26,129 bases of DNA from the NCBI GenBank assembly GCA_014381485.1, contig JACNLN010000142.1:1-26129 (forward strand), read 5' to 3'. This document shows, piece by piece, positions 15,450 to 24,371 of this stretch. The notes under the pieces were generated by a model. It had not been told where the DNA came from. It saw only the letters and a list, made by a program, of their open reading frames with translations, and did no database searches. A program made the position numbers and the translations under genes. The first letter of the stretch is position 1; each line of letters begins with the position of its first letter. The stretch is from Fidelibacterota bacterium (GTDB taxonomy: Bacteria; Fidelibacterota; Marinisomatia; Marinisomatales; CAZVFT01).

Positions 15450-17000
15450 ATGTACACTAAGATAAAAAAACTGATTATTCTTTTACTGTTTGCACCACTG
15501 TTGACAGCTCAGAATATTGAACCTCTTCCTGAAGATTCCGTGGCTATGGAGCCTCTGAAGTCATCTGAACTCTACGACGATGAGAGTAGCGACATTAAAT
15601 TTTTTGGTGATTACTATATCGGAGTCGATAGAACCGTTAAGGACAACATTCGTGTGATTGGGGGAGATCTTTATGTGGCAGGAACAGTGGATGGAAAGAT
15701 CATTGTCCTTGGTGGAGATGTATTTCTGGAATCAACAGCCGTGGTAAACGGTCAGATTGTTGCCATCGGGGGAAGCATCGAACGAAAACCCGGCACTATT
15801 GTGAATGGTAAAATCGTCGAAGCCAGCATCAAAAAGGGAATCACTTTCTCGGAAGGGAGCGGAAAAGTGGTAGTTCCTGAAACTGGCGAGTTTGAGTTGG
15901 AGGATGAATATGTTGTGGAAAAAAGAAGCTGGGTACATCCAAAAGTCTTCTGGTTTGTTTATAACCGAAATGAGGGGTTATTGCTGACACCTTTTAACTT
16001 CAGCTGGGATAATCACGGAAAGTCGAGCTTTCGGTTGAGCCTTTCACTGGGTTACCGATTCGCAACAAAATCCCCTGCAGGAAGACTGACATTCGAAAAA
16101 TCCTTTTTTAAACATAAAGACATTGTCATTTATGCAAGTTTATTCAAGCAGAGTCGCACAGATGATTGGTATCGTATGCCAGAGTGGGAGAATTCCCTTG
16201 CCACCTTTCTGGGTCGTCAGGATTTTTATGACCGGTGGGATGAATCTGGCTATGAATGCGGTGTTGGTCTTGATTTTGCCAGATTGAAGCTGAAACTTCA
16301 GGCTGTCCACGCTGAACAGGATATTATCTCTGTTTATCAGGATGTCTGGAGTTTATTTGAAAAAGATCGCTTGCTTCGTAAAAACCTTTCTTTCGAACCT
16401 ATGAACATAGACTATTTTGCTGCCAGTCTCTCTTACCAGACAGAGGATTATCATCCACTAACAACCGGGTTTGCCTTTCATCTAAATTTTGAGTGGTATC
16501 AGGCTCCATCCGATAACGTGGAGATTTTACCTGAAAACAAGTCAAAATTCAAGGAGCGCCATTGGGGATTTCTTAAAATCAACTGGGAATTTTCTCCCGG
16601 GCTTGTGGTGAGATCCCAACTGATAGCTGGAACCTCAAAAGGAGTCGATCACGAACATCGGCTTTTTGGCGTGGGGGGACTTGGTTCTGTAAGTGCTTTT
16701 CCCTACAAAATCCAGACAGGCGACCAGTTTACTCAAGCAAACGTGGAATTGGTATTCACGCCAGATTTTCTTGAAGGAAACTGGTTCTTCAAACTGTTTG
16801 CTGATGCTGGTTATGCATGGTGGAAATCCGATCATAGCTTTGATGATATAGACACCATTTTGAGTAACGGAATATCATCTGCTGGTATTGGGATTGGAAT
16901 CCCGGATGATGATGGTTGCGGTGTTGGATTTAATCTTGCCAGATCGCTGGATGGACAGGATCATTGGGAAAGCACTGTGCGATTAAATTTCAACTTTTAA
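15450..17000 (+). CDS. Bactofilin-like repeat domain fused to an outer-membrane beta-barrel
   Basis: Signal peptide at 1-20 (ends LLTAQ). Residues about 58-125 are short valine/glycine repeats (DNIRVIGGDLYVAGTVDGKI, VLGGDVFLESTAVVNGQI, AIGGSIERKPGTIVNGKI), like the polymer-forming bactofilin solenoid but here placed outside the cytoplasm. From about 165 to the end there are alternating amphipathic strands with aromatic girdles, ending in Phe (VRLNFNF), the standard outer-membrane barrel ending. The segment FGVGGLGSVSAFPY near residue 405 resembles the strand/loop motif (GGxxSVRGF) of Omp85/D15 surface antigens, but the Arg is replaced. The start has GGAGG 7 nt upstream and follows the previous stop without a gap. 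Inferred role: outer-membrane component working with the adjacent toastrack proteins. Confidence 0.75.
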   Translation: MYTKIKKLIILLLFAPLLTAQNIEPLPEDSVAMEPLKSSELYDDESSDIKFFGDYYIGVDRTVKDNIRVIGGDLYVAGTVDGKIIVLGGDVFLESTAVVNGQIVAIGGSIERKPGTIVNGKIVEASIKKGITFSEGSGKVVVPETGEFELEDEYVVEKRSWVHPKVFWFVYNRNEGLLLTPFNFSWDNHGKSSFRLSLSLGYRFATKSPAGRLTFEKSFFKHKDIVIYASLFKQSRTDDWYRMPEWENSLATFLGRQDFYDRWDESGYECGVGLDFARLKLKLQAVHAEQDIISVYQDVWSLFEKDRLLRKNLSFEPMNIDYFAASLSYQTEDYHPLTTGFAFHLNFEWYQAPSDNVEILPENKSKFKERHWGFLKINWEFSPGLVVRSQLIAGTSKGVDHEHRLFGVGGLGSVSAFPYKIQTGDQFTQANVELVFTPDFLEGNWFFKLFADAGYAWWKSDHSFDDIDTILSNGISSAGIGIGIPDDDGCGVGFNLARSLDGQDHWESTVRLNFNF

Positions 17001-17012
17001 AGTGATGTGACT

Positions 17013-17894
17013 ATGAAAAAAATTCCTTTTCTCATTCCGTTACTGCTGTCCTCTCTAATTTCAGAAGAAGAACTTCTAACCGAGACATATCAATTTCCTG
17101 TTGATGACATCAAACAGTTAGATGTGTCAATGGAATATGGAATTGGAGAACTCGTGATAGAAGCCAATCCCAATCAGGATCAAATCGAAGGAAGCATTAT
17201 ATATCACCCAGATCGCACCACCCCAAAGGTGGACTATAAATCCTTCGGGAAAAAGGGAAAGCTAAAGGTAAAAGTAGTTTCTAACAAGGATTGGGAGAAC
17301 GATCGTGAACGGACCTTTCATATAAAAGATTGGATTGGAATAAAGAACGATGATCTTAATAGCAAAACAATATTCCGCCTTCCCCAAAAGGTTCCAACAG
17401 ATATCAAACTGGAGCTTGGGTTGGGTAAGGCAGAGATTGATCTTTCCAATCTTACTTTATCTAATCTTGATCTTGAATGTGGACTGAGTGAAGTAAGGCT
17501 TGTTGTGAGAACACTCAATCCCATTCGATGCAGAAAAGTCTCAATTGAATCTGGTCTTAGTGATTTTAACGCTGAGGGACTTGGGAACCTCAGGCCTGAA
17601 CACATTAATATCGAAGTAGGGCTTGGATCTGCTTATATTGATCTCACCGGGGAAATGGTTGATGATATTGAAGGGAATATTGAAGTTGGGCTGGGAGATA
17701 TTGATTTAATATTGTCAAACAATGCAAATGTGGAATTAGAGATTGAAAAGAGTTTCCTTAGCGATGTTGATGTTGCAGGACTTATAAAAAAAGATGATAA
17801 GTGGGTTTCTCCTCACTGGGATAAAAATTTACCCACCATCGAAATGGGAATTAGTGTTGGGTTGGGAGATGTGGATGTCAATTTGAGAGACTAA
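17013..17894 (+). CDS. Second secreted toastrack-like protein
   Basis: 293 residues from the ATG at 17013 (a GTG two codons earlier is less likely). A hydrophobic N-terminus, MKKIPFLIPLLLSSLIS, is a signal peptide without a lipobox. The rest is beta-rich with repeated L-G-L-G-x-x-x-I-D-L and V-G-L-G-D-I-D-L units in the second half (about residues 133-293), the pattern of toastrack folds seen in LiaF-type C-terminal domains and DUF2154/DUF4097 proteins. The repeats are longer and less regular than in the gene at 14205. It lies 12 bp after the barrel gene and is the last gene of the operon. A role as periplasmic partner or ligand of the HEAT sensor is possible but unproved. Confidence 0.78.
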   Translation: MKKIPFLIPLLLSSLISEEELLTETYQFPVDDIKQLDVSMEYGIGELVIEANPNQDQIEGSIIYHPDRTTPKVDYKSFGKKGKLKVKVVSNKDWENDRERTFHIKDWIGIKNDDLNSKTIFRLPQKVPTDIKLELGLGKAEIDLSNLTLSNLDLECGLSEVRLVVRTLNPIRCRKVSIESGLSDFNAEGLGNLRPEHINIEVGLGSAYIDLTGEMVDDIEGNIEVGLGDIDLILSNNANVELEIEKSFLSDVDVAGLIKKDDKWVSPHWDKNLPTIEMGISVGLGDVDVNLRD

Positions 17895-17955
17895 TGAAAA
17901 ATAGCTTATTATTCACTATTGTCCCACTAATGTTAGTACGCCAGTAAAAACTCCT

Positions 17956-17974
17956 GCAGGACACGGTGTCCTGC
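17956..17974. repeat. REP-like perfect hairpin after the envelope operon
   Basis: GCAGGACAC (17956-17964) and GTGTCCTGC (17966-17974) form a perfect 9-bp stem around one base. No T run follows on either strand, so it is not a normal intrinsic terminator, although it sits between two convergent transcription units. A REP-type interspersed palindrome fits best. Confidence 0.5.
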
Positions 17975-18092
17975 CTTATAGGTTAAACTATTAATTATGA
18001 ACAGTTCTAATATTAATACTGAAAAAATAGAGAGAGGGGTTTGGGTGAGTTATAGGAAATAACATCTTTCATTGTTAAGTCTACCCCAAATA

Positions 18093-18788
18093 TCATTCGA
18101 ATAACCACTCCATAATCGTATCTACATCCTTAAAAGAATCCACCAACCATGTAGGATCCTTTTCCTCAATTTTTGACCACCATTCAGGATAACGGCAGAC
18201 TATAAGCGAACGGACATGATTCAAATTGGCAATTCGGACATCATTGGGCGTATCCCCTACCATCACCATCTGATCATAGGTGTAAGCTTCAGACAGTTCA
18301 TCCCAGGCACGCTCTCGAGCCAGACATAATAGATCTTCCCGGGATACCACTTCATCCCCGAAAACCCCAAAATCAAATTCATTCCAGACGTTAAATCGTG
18401 ATAGTTTAATTTTTGCCCCTTCACGGATATTCCCGGAAAGCAGCCCCACGTGCCACCCCTCAGCTTTACAGCGATGAACAAGTTCTATCGAATCCTTATA
18501 CAATTTTGGTTCTTGATAATTCGGGTACGTCTGTCGTAGCCGTACCAGATACCGAGTCAACAGTTCATCGACAAGGGCAGTAAAATTACTCTCGTTAATC
18601 CCCAGTTTCTTGAGGGCACTTCTCATAATTACAGGATCGGTGAAACCAGCTACGTCTGTGAACTGAAGATCAGGTGATCTCCCAACTTTCTCGGTGACCA
18701 CCTCGTCCATCAACTTACGAGCCAGCTTACCTGGATGAAGAATTGTACCATCAATATCGAAAAGAATGAGCTGTTTATTTCCTGCCAT
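18093..18788 (-). CDS. HAD-superfamily phosphatase (subfamily IA, phosphoglycolate-phosphatase-like)
   Basis: Cytoplasmic hydrolase of 231 residues. Motif I is FDIDGT (D11 nucleophile, D13 acid), a helical cap spans about 20-90, motif II is LLSGN (Ser), a Lys-containing motif III lies near IREGAKIKLSRF, and motif IV is MVGDTPNDV with its paired acids. The substrate cannot be read from the sequence; phosphoglycolate, beta-phosphoglucomutase-like sugar phosphates or nucleotides are all seen in this group. It stands alone, convergent with the envelope operon and 196 bp after the next minus-strand gene, from which a terminator separates it. Confidence 0.88.
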   Translation of the reverse strand: MAGNKQLILFDIDGTILHPGKLARKLMDEVVTEKVGRSPDLQFTDVAGFTDPVIMRSALKKLGINESNFTALVDELLTRYLVRLRQTYPNYQEPKLYKDSIELVHRCKAEGWHVGLLSGNIREGAKIKLSRFNVWNEFDFGVFGDEVVSREDLLCLARERAWDELSEAYTYDQMVMVGDTPNDVRIANLNHVRSLIVCRYPEWWSKIEEKDPTWLVDSFKDVDTIMEWLFE

Positions 18789-18930
18789 TGAAATTAATTA
18801 ATTTTTCTCGTTTTAGTAAGGTCACCAAAAACCAAAATTTACTTGCTTTTACTAAGTTTAGACTCCACCTCCAGTTTTGAATGTAAAATTTGGGATAATA
18901 AAATAGATGGTTAATCAAGAAAGTGCAATA

Positions 18931-18957
18931 AAAAGCCCCGCTTTCCACGAGGCTTTT
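18931..18957 (-). terminator. Intrinsic terminator after the T9SS-cargo gene
   Basis: On the minus strand AAAAGCC (18957-18951) pairs with GGCTTTT (18937-18931) around an inner part with two more C-G pairs, and the T run TTTTTATT follows. It lies 28 bp past the stop of the long minus-strand gene. The stem has A and T runs on both sides and could act in both directions. Confidence 0.75.
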
Positions 18958-18984
18958 CTTTAAGCAAAGTAAACAGAATGTACT

Positions 18985-21132
18985 CTACCGAAGTAATACC
19001 ATCTTCCTCGTTTGATGAAATTCCTTATCACTTTCCAACGACTTTGCGCTGAAACGATAAATGTAAACACCTGATGGAACTTTGTTTCCATAATTATCCT
19101 TACTGTACCACACCATACTTTTAAATCCTACTAACTCAATACCATTTATTACAGTTTTCACTTCCCTGCCTATTAAGTCGAATATCGTCAATTCCACAAA
19201 AGATTCTTCAGGCAATGCGTATTTGATTATTGTATTTGGATTGAAGGGGTTGGGAAAGTTTCCAGCCAGATCATATTTTGTAGGCAATGCTTCTTTCCAC
19301 ATTGGTCCTAAACCACTAGCGCGTTGCGTGTTTGAATATGGCGATGATTGATCAATCCAATCTACAGCCTTTACTTGATAAAATGCCGTTGTATTACCAC
19401 GTTTTTGAATCACAATACCATTATCAGTATATTCATTTATCCCATCACTGATATCGATATACCAAGTCATTTTACCAGAGTCATTTATATATGTCTTTTT
19501 AAGAACAAAGTGATCTATATCTGGTTCGCCACCGTCAATCCAGGATAGAGTGGGGTGATCACCCCAAGAACCGCTGATAGAAAGAACAGGTGCTGAAGGT
19601 GGTACTGCATCGTAGTAGTAGAATGCACCTATATCCGCAGGCGTACCATCTGGATCGAGTGGACTTGTGGGATCACCAGCATCAATGCAAGGACTACCGG
19701 TTTGCAGGTGGTAGTTGCCATTTTCGGAATCTACAAATAGTGGATTCCCGCTAATACTATTTTCACCAATTGTATACCATGGAAGAAGATAAGTGTTATA
19801 AAACAAATTATAATTTTCAGTTTCATTACCGTACAAAGGAATAAATGTAGAATAATAAAAAATGTTATTGATTATACTAACGTTTTCAGAATAACTGCTT
19901 TGACCATCTGCAATAAAATAGGCATTTATGAATGTATTGTTGCTAATATTCATATTTGTAATAGGTGTCTGTACGAAAATCCTGGAATCTTTAATCAAGC
20001 AGTTTTTAATATAGAGTAAATTTGATGTACCTATATGATCATATTCTATAAATGTACTATACGGACTTCCAGAACCATAGATGTCGGTATAATGAAATTC
20101 CACAACATTGCGAACATGAATCATTACATCATCATAATTCCAATTAAATACTGTTCTTTTGGTTGGATAGCCCTCAACCACAAATGCACCATTGACAGTT
20201 ATAGCAAAGCCATCAGCAAATGTAATATTAGCCCCAGCGGGAACGGTTAGAATCTCACCACTATTAATTGTTAGCGAGTAACTACCAATCTGGTTCACTG
20301 CTTCGTATTTAGCAGTGATACTTACTCCTGTCTGCTTAAACACAACATCAGTTTCAAGGGAATTAATATCTGAAATTTGCGCTCCATTTGATGGAGATAC
20401 CTCCCATTGGTCGAATACCCAAATATCACTCTGTGTCGCCACAAACCGTGACTCTACACGGAGGGTGTAGTATTGCATTCCTAGGGTAGAATCTTGATCC
20501 AAGAACACCGCATAGCTGTTCGTTTCATCGTTGACAAGCCCCATATCGTGAAACTGATTCAGTTGGTTTCCTTGAGCATCAACATACCACGGGTCTTTAA
20601 TATCAATATCCAGGGGCAGACCCTGGCGCTCTGGGATGTTGTTTTGAAAATGAATGGGGTATGTATCTTCAAATTGAGCGTTCTGGTATGGGAATGACTC
20701 ATCGGGTGTAAATTCATTTAACAGTTTATACTGTGCTGGATCTTCATTCCAATCGTGGTGTTTCACCGTATCCGTTTCACTGGTGTGTTCAAGCCACTCA
20801 TTGTCAGTCCGAATAGTAAATTGTTCAGTGGTAGGTAGCCTAAATATCTGACCAGATTTCAGTCCGTTATAGATACCGGGAAGTGTCAAAGACCCACCCA
20901 AATCTTCTTCCAGATATTTATTCGCAAATGTAACGAGTTCCCCATCGCTCACATTTTGAAAAGCATCAATGTACGCTTGATATGCCAATTTGGGGTTCCC
21001 CTCGGGATCGAAAAGACCGGAATAACTGTTGATACTGGAGTAGTTCAACCATTCACTCCCATCATCAGGACTTGTCAGTAAAAACCAAGAAAAAAGGTCC
21101 GCGCCGTATCCAGCACACGAGTTCAGCGCCTC
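18985..21132 (-). pseudogene. 3' part of a broken secreted glycoside hydrolase: barrel end, beta-helix, FnIII-like and T9SS sorting domain
   Basis: In the same frame as the piece at 21133-22980 and separated from it only by one TAA. The first residues after the stop (EALNSCAGYGADLFSWFLLT) finish the TIM barrel, so this is a continuation and not a gene of its own; no Met start or Shine-Dalgarno is present near its 5' end (the nearest starter, TTG at 21048, is a Leu of the same segment). Then come linker and beta-sandwich sequence, a right-handed beta-helix region rich in N-I-F/N-N-T turns that ends GSPCIDAGDP, an FnIII-like domain, and a C-terminal FlgD-like/T9SS type A sorting domain with NFPNPFNPNTIIKYALP and VPSGVYIYRFSA. 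Without readthrough these domains are not made. Confidence 0.75.
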
Positions 21133-22980
21133 TTAAAGGAAATCTCTTTGACGTTCCTGACTATAGAATTGGATATTATCATTGTAGTCTTCAGGCTCAA
21201 CAGTACCTGCTGGTTCTATCGCTGGATATGCCGTTTCAATAACCCATACCGGACGATCAGCAATTGTCGGATCTCCCTCTGCATCTGATATAGATTGCAA
21301 AGCCCTCTTTGTTGCCCAGACAAGTTCACCCAACATATACCCTAAAACAGGCATCGCATAAAGTTCATTAGGATAAAAGTTAATCCCTGCAATATCGTAA
21401 TAGTCTTTCCATTCATTCAGGGTACGTGCGAGGTTAAACATGTGAAAGTCCTGTATTATTTGAGCGTTGGTAGGTTCTTCAGTCCGAATAGCATCAGTTA
21501 GGGTAGCTGCCACCGTCTCAACAAAGCCCCCTGGACCGTCATCAGCCCAGGCGCTTCCTTTGCGCCACCAGTCATACGTTTCTGCAAAACGAGCCGCGTT
21601 TAGTTCATTTTCTGCCTGCCAAATAGTTACGCCCCAAGGGTCCTGACTGAATTTCTTAACAACTGCTCGACTGTACAGTTTTAACCAGTAAAGATAGACA
21701 TTCTCATAAACACCTATATAATTTTCAGCAGAATCCCCCCGAACGGTTCCGGGAGCGATAGTCCGGAGACCGCCATCATCATATTTTGGCGGACGATCCC
21801 TATGCCCACAGCCGACAATAACATAGGGGACAAGATTATGGTTTACTGCTGATTGGATAATATATTCAATTGTCTCCCAACCCTCATTAATCTCAATCTC
21901 ATTTATATAGGCATCTACGAGTAGATCGTCAATATCATCAGGGTTCAGGGAAGGATTTGTATCCGGAATAGTTGGAACAATGTCTTTCCAGACAGCTTCT
22001 ATGCGGACATGACTCAAGCCCATATTGTAAATAGCCTGCATGGTTTCATCGACTCGTTCTTCATAGGTAAGACTTGGGTTCCAGTGTTGGGTGTATTTAT
22101 ACTTATCACCATTGTAACCAAATCCACCCCAAGATAGGTTTGGGTTCGGGGAAATGGAAGGGATCGCTTCCTCATAAAGGTTCATAAATTGACCACCTTC
22201 ATCGTAATAGCCGTGTAACAGATCAACGTTTATGACAAGATTGTCATTCTTTGCTTCTAAGAATACATCAAAAGGAAAGCTATTCAACACTACTTGGGCT
22301 TCAAGCACAGGGTCAACTCCTTCAACAATCCCGGCCTGCGAAGAAGCATTAAACACTTCTATATCCAGGACCTTATACTCAAAATTTTCCAATGGATTGT
22401 CCCATATTGATGACATTCCTGAAACGATAATATTTGCTAGAAACTCAGCAATTTCATCAGCCTGTCCTAAAAGTATTATATCCCAATACCAGGGGACATC
22501 AGCATCCGTAACAGATGCTAAATGCTCTGAATCATATGTTTTTAATATCAAACCAACACCATCGACAATCATTTCCATTTTAGCACAAGCTATATAAGTT
22601 AATTTTAGCTTTATAGCTCCGTATTTCGCTTTAATACATTTAATGACTCCAACTACCTTTACCTCGTTGTTTTCTTCTTTGAATCCAAAATAGGTCACTT
22701 TATTAGGTAGCTCCAGGTCGTATTCGGAATACTCTGCCTCTAAGTTATCCTTTTGTTCATCATAAATCCTGTTCAGCTCCTTGGTAAACAGGTCTGGTAG
22801 CGGGTGAGGATGACTGTTAACATTAAGGATAATCTCACGATTAAAATCGGCCATGAGAAAACCAGATGGACTCAAGCAAAGCGCACCCAAGATTACACAA
22901 AGTAAACCCTTCTTGAAGATTTCCTTCGAATGGTGAAACAACAAGTTTTCAATCGAAATTGCTTTTGTCGTAACTATCAT
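21133..22980 (-). CDS. N-terminal part of a secreted clan GH-A glycoside hydrolase, truncated by an in-frame stop
   Basis: Start set at the ATG at 22980, which has AAGGAGG 5 nt upstream; an ATG at 23040 would overlap the preceding lipoprotein gene and lacks such a site. A hydrophobic export segment lies at about 23-43 (GLLCVILGALCLSPSGFLMA). Residues about 45-280 are an unrecognised beta-rich domain; about 285-615 are a TIM barrel with the clan GH-A signs: WQAENELN with the acid/base E459 after strand 4, and VWVIETAYP with the nucleophile E582 at strand 7. TAA at 21135-21133 ends the frame before strand 8. Readable sequence continues in frame beyond it, so the full gene would have spanned 18985-22980 (about 1,330 residues). 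The truncated barrel is unlikely to be active. Substrate unknown; a polysaccharide is likely from the beta-helix partner domain. Confidence 0.75.
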   Translation of the reverse strand: MIVTTKAISIENLLFHHSKEIFKKGLLCVILGALCLSPSGFLMADFNREIILNVNSHPHPLPDLFTKELNRIYDEQKDNLEAEYSEYDLELPNKVTYFGFKEENNEVKVVGVIKCIKAKYGAIKLKLTYIACAKMEMIVDGVGLILKTYDSEHLASVTDADVPWYWDIILLGQADEIAEFLANIIVSGMSSIWDNPLENFEYKVLDIEVFNASSQAGIVEGVDPVLEAQVVLNSFPFDVFLEAKNDNLVINVDLLHGYYDEGGQFMNLYEEAIPSISPNPNLSWGGFGYNGDKYKYTQHWNPSLTYEERVDETMQAIYNMGLSHVRIEAVWKDIVPTIPDTNPSLNPDDIDDLLVDAYINEIEINEGWETIEYIIQSAVNHNLVPYVIVGCGHRDRPPKYDDGGLRTIAPGTVRGDSAENYIGVYENVYLYWLKLYSRAVVKKFSQDPWGVTIWQAENELNAARFAETYDWWRKGSAWADDGPGGFVETVAATLTDAIRTEEPTNAQIIQDFHMFNLARTLNEWKDYYDIAGINFYPNELYAMPVLGYMLGELVWATKRALQSISDAEGDPTIADRPVWVIETAYPAIEPAGTVEPEDYNDNIQFYSQERQRDFL

Positions 22981-23036
22981 AACTACCTCCTTTTTACTGT
23001 GTTCATTAATTATCAACTTATTAAAATACGAAAATT

Positions 23037-24371
23037 TCATCTTACTCCACGAGCCACGAAGGGCCCACCAAAAATCCCAAAAATTTCCCCAACTGCAAAG
23101 GCGTTGCTTCCCACCTGAGAAACACTTCTAAACCGGCCAAAACCTGATATCTCATCATACTGGAAAGTACTATTTCCATTATAGTGGTACACCGTCCAGA
23201 ACTCGCCTACCATAAAGAAATCGTTCTTTGCCCTTCCACCAATGTTGAAAGTGTATTTTTCATTCTGTTCTGAAAGTAGATGATAATCAGCAAAGTCTAT
23301 TTGATTGTGACAGTATACACGCTCATTGTTACCGACTACGCTTACTATAAGGGTTTCATTGTCAGGCGCCCATATTCCTCTAGTAGAGGTATACTGTGAA
23401 TCGGCATAAAAGGGATGGGCTTCATCCCATACCGCCATCCAACTCTCTTCATCGTAAAACAGGAGAATCCTTTGGGGACTTCCCGCCCAAACCCTGACTT
23501 CTCCGTAATCATCCACTGAACCTGTTACATACCACAAATCAAGGTCCGTGCCACTCTCCATCTTGGTGAAACTAGAGCCGTCGTAGTGGACAATGGTTCC
23601 ATTATCACCCACAAAATATATATTTGAAAATGATTCTCCCCATAAACTATAAACACCGTGATTGATATCCGGTAGAACCCATTCAAATGATACTTCATTT
23701 CCATCCCAATGAAAAATGCTGCCCGCTGCAAACCAAATATCTTCTTCAGAAAAAGCCCAAACTCCCCGTGGACGCACATTTGTTGCACCATCCTCGAGCT
23801 TCTTCAGTGTCCATTGTTCTCCATCCCAAACAGCAGCACCATAGGAGTTCCACGTTTCCGAGGCAACCGGCAGTATCTCCCCCACCACCCATACGTTGTT
23901 TTCATCAAAAGCCCAAACATCGTGGAGAACACCGGACTCTCCCAAGGTATCCAAAACCCACGTGAAAGCGTGGCTAGTGGTGTCTCCTGTTATAGCTGTT
24001 ATCTCTAGGCTTGAGTCTACTGCTATTCCGTCTTCCAGCCAATAAGCTCTGTATCGGTATTCTGTAGCAGGCGTTAATCCACTGTCTCTCAATACCGTAT
24101 CCAACGCAGTTACGGTTGCGGTTAAAACAATGGAATCATTCCGTGATAAACCAAACGTCCAGTCATCGGTCGTATCAGCCACCCCAACCCGCATACGGGC
24201 TGTAAATATACCTGTGTCTTCCAATTCAAGGTAAATAGTGGTATCCCTCTCATCTTCATTCGGTGACTCAGGGCAGGCTGTGAACAAAATAAAAGATAAA
24301 AGGAAAAAGATAAAAATGAAGAAAAGTAATGTGTAATGTGTGATGGGTGATCTGTGATGTAAGATGGACAA
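23037..24371 (-). CDS. Lipoprotein with FnIII-like domain and beta-propeller repeats
   Basis: A 444-residue exported lipoprotein: hydrophobic stretch about 14-30 and lipobox LFTAC with C33 as the lipidated Cys. Residues about 45-133 look like an FnIII-type sandwich (LTPATEYRYRAYWLEDG). The rest is repeated blades with the pattern VWAF-x-x-x-D-I-W-F-V-G ... HYDG-x-x-F/W, as in DVWAFDENNVWVVG, GVWAFSEEDIWFAAG and SNIYFVGDNGTIVHYDG, predicting a beta-propeller of six or seven blades. The start is uncertain: the only initiator in reach is TTG at 24371, without Shine-Dalgarno, and the first codons lie in a tandem heptanucleotide repeat. It lies 56 bp upstream of the glycoside hydrolase and may be co-transcribed. 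Function unknown; a surface binding role is plausible. Confidence 0.8.
   Translation of the reverse strand: MSILHHRSPITHYTLLFFIFIFFLLSFILFTACPESPNEDERDTTIYLELEDTGIFTARMRVGVADTTDDWTFGLSRNDSIVLTATVTALDTVLRDSGLTPATEYRYRAYWLEDGIAVDSSLEITAITGDTTSHAFTWVLDTLGESGVLHDVWAFDENNVWVVGEILPVASETWNSYGAAVWDGEQWTLKKLEDGATNVRPRGVWAFSEEDIWFAAGSIFHWDGNEVSFEWVLPDINHGVYSLWGESFSNIYFVGDNGTIVHYDGSSFTKMESGTDLDLWYVTGSVDDYGEVRVWAGSPQRILLFYDEESWMAVWDEAHPFYADSQYTSTRGIWAPDNETLIVSVVGNNERVYCHNQIDFADYHLLSEQNEKYTFNIGGRAKNDFFMVGEFWTVYHYNGNSTFQYDEISGFGRFRSVSQVGSNAFAVGEIFGIFGGPFVARGVR
24326..24367. repeat. Tandem heptanucleotide repeat in the lipoprotein signal-peptide region
   Basis: Six consecutive 7-nt units on the plus strand: GTAATGT, GTAATGT, GTGATGG, GTGATCT, GTGATGT, AAGATGG. 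Read on the minus strand as CATCAC/CATTAC words they encode the LHHRSPITHYT part of the lipoprotein N-terminus. Similar heptamer arrays are known as interspersed short tandem repeats in other bacteria. Confidence 0.7.

Noticed and set aside
18985..21048. A separate gene starting at TTG 21048
   Set aside because: The TTG is a Leu inside a continuous glycoside-hydrolase segment in the same frame as the upstream piece, and it has no ribosome-binding site.
21133..21135. The in-frame TAA as a recoded sense codon or programmed readthrough
   Set aside because: TAA is not the codon for selenocysteine or pyrrolysine, no downstream recoding structure is evident, and every other gene here uses TAA as a normal stop (rpmA, mdh and thyX end in it).
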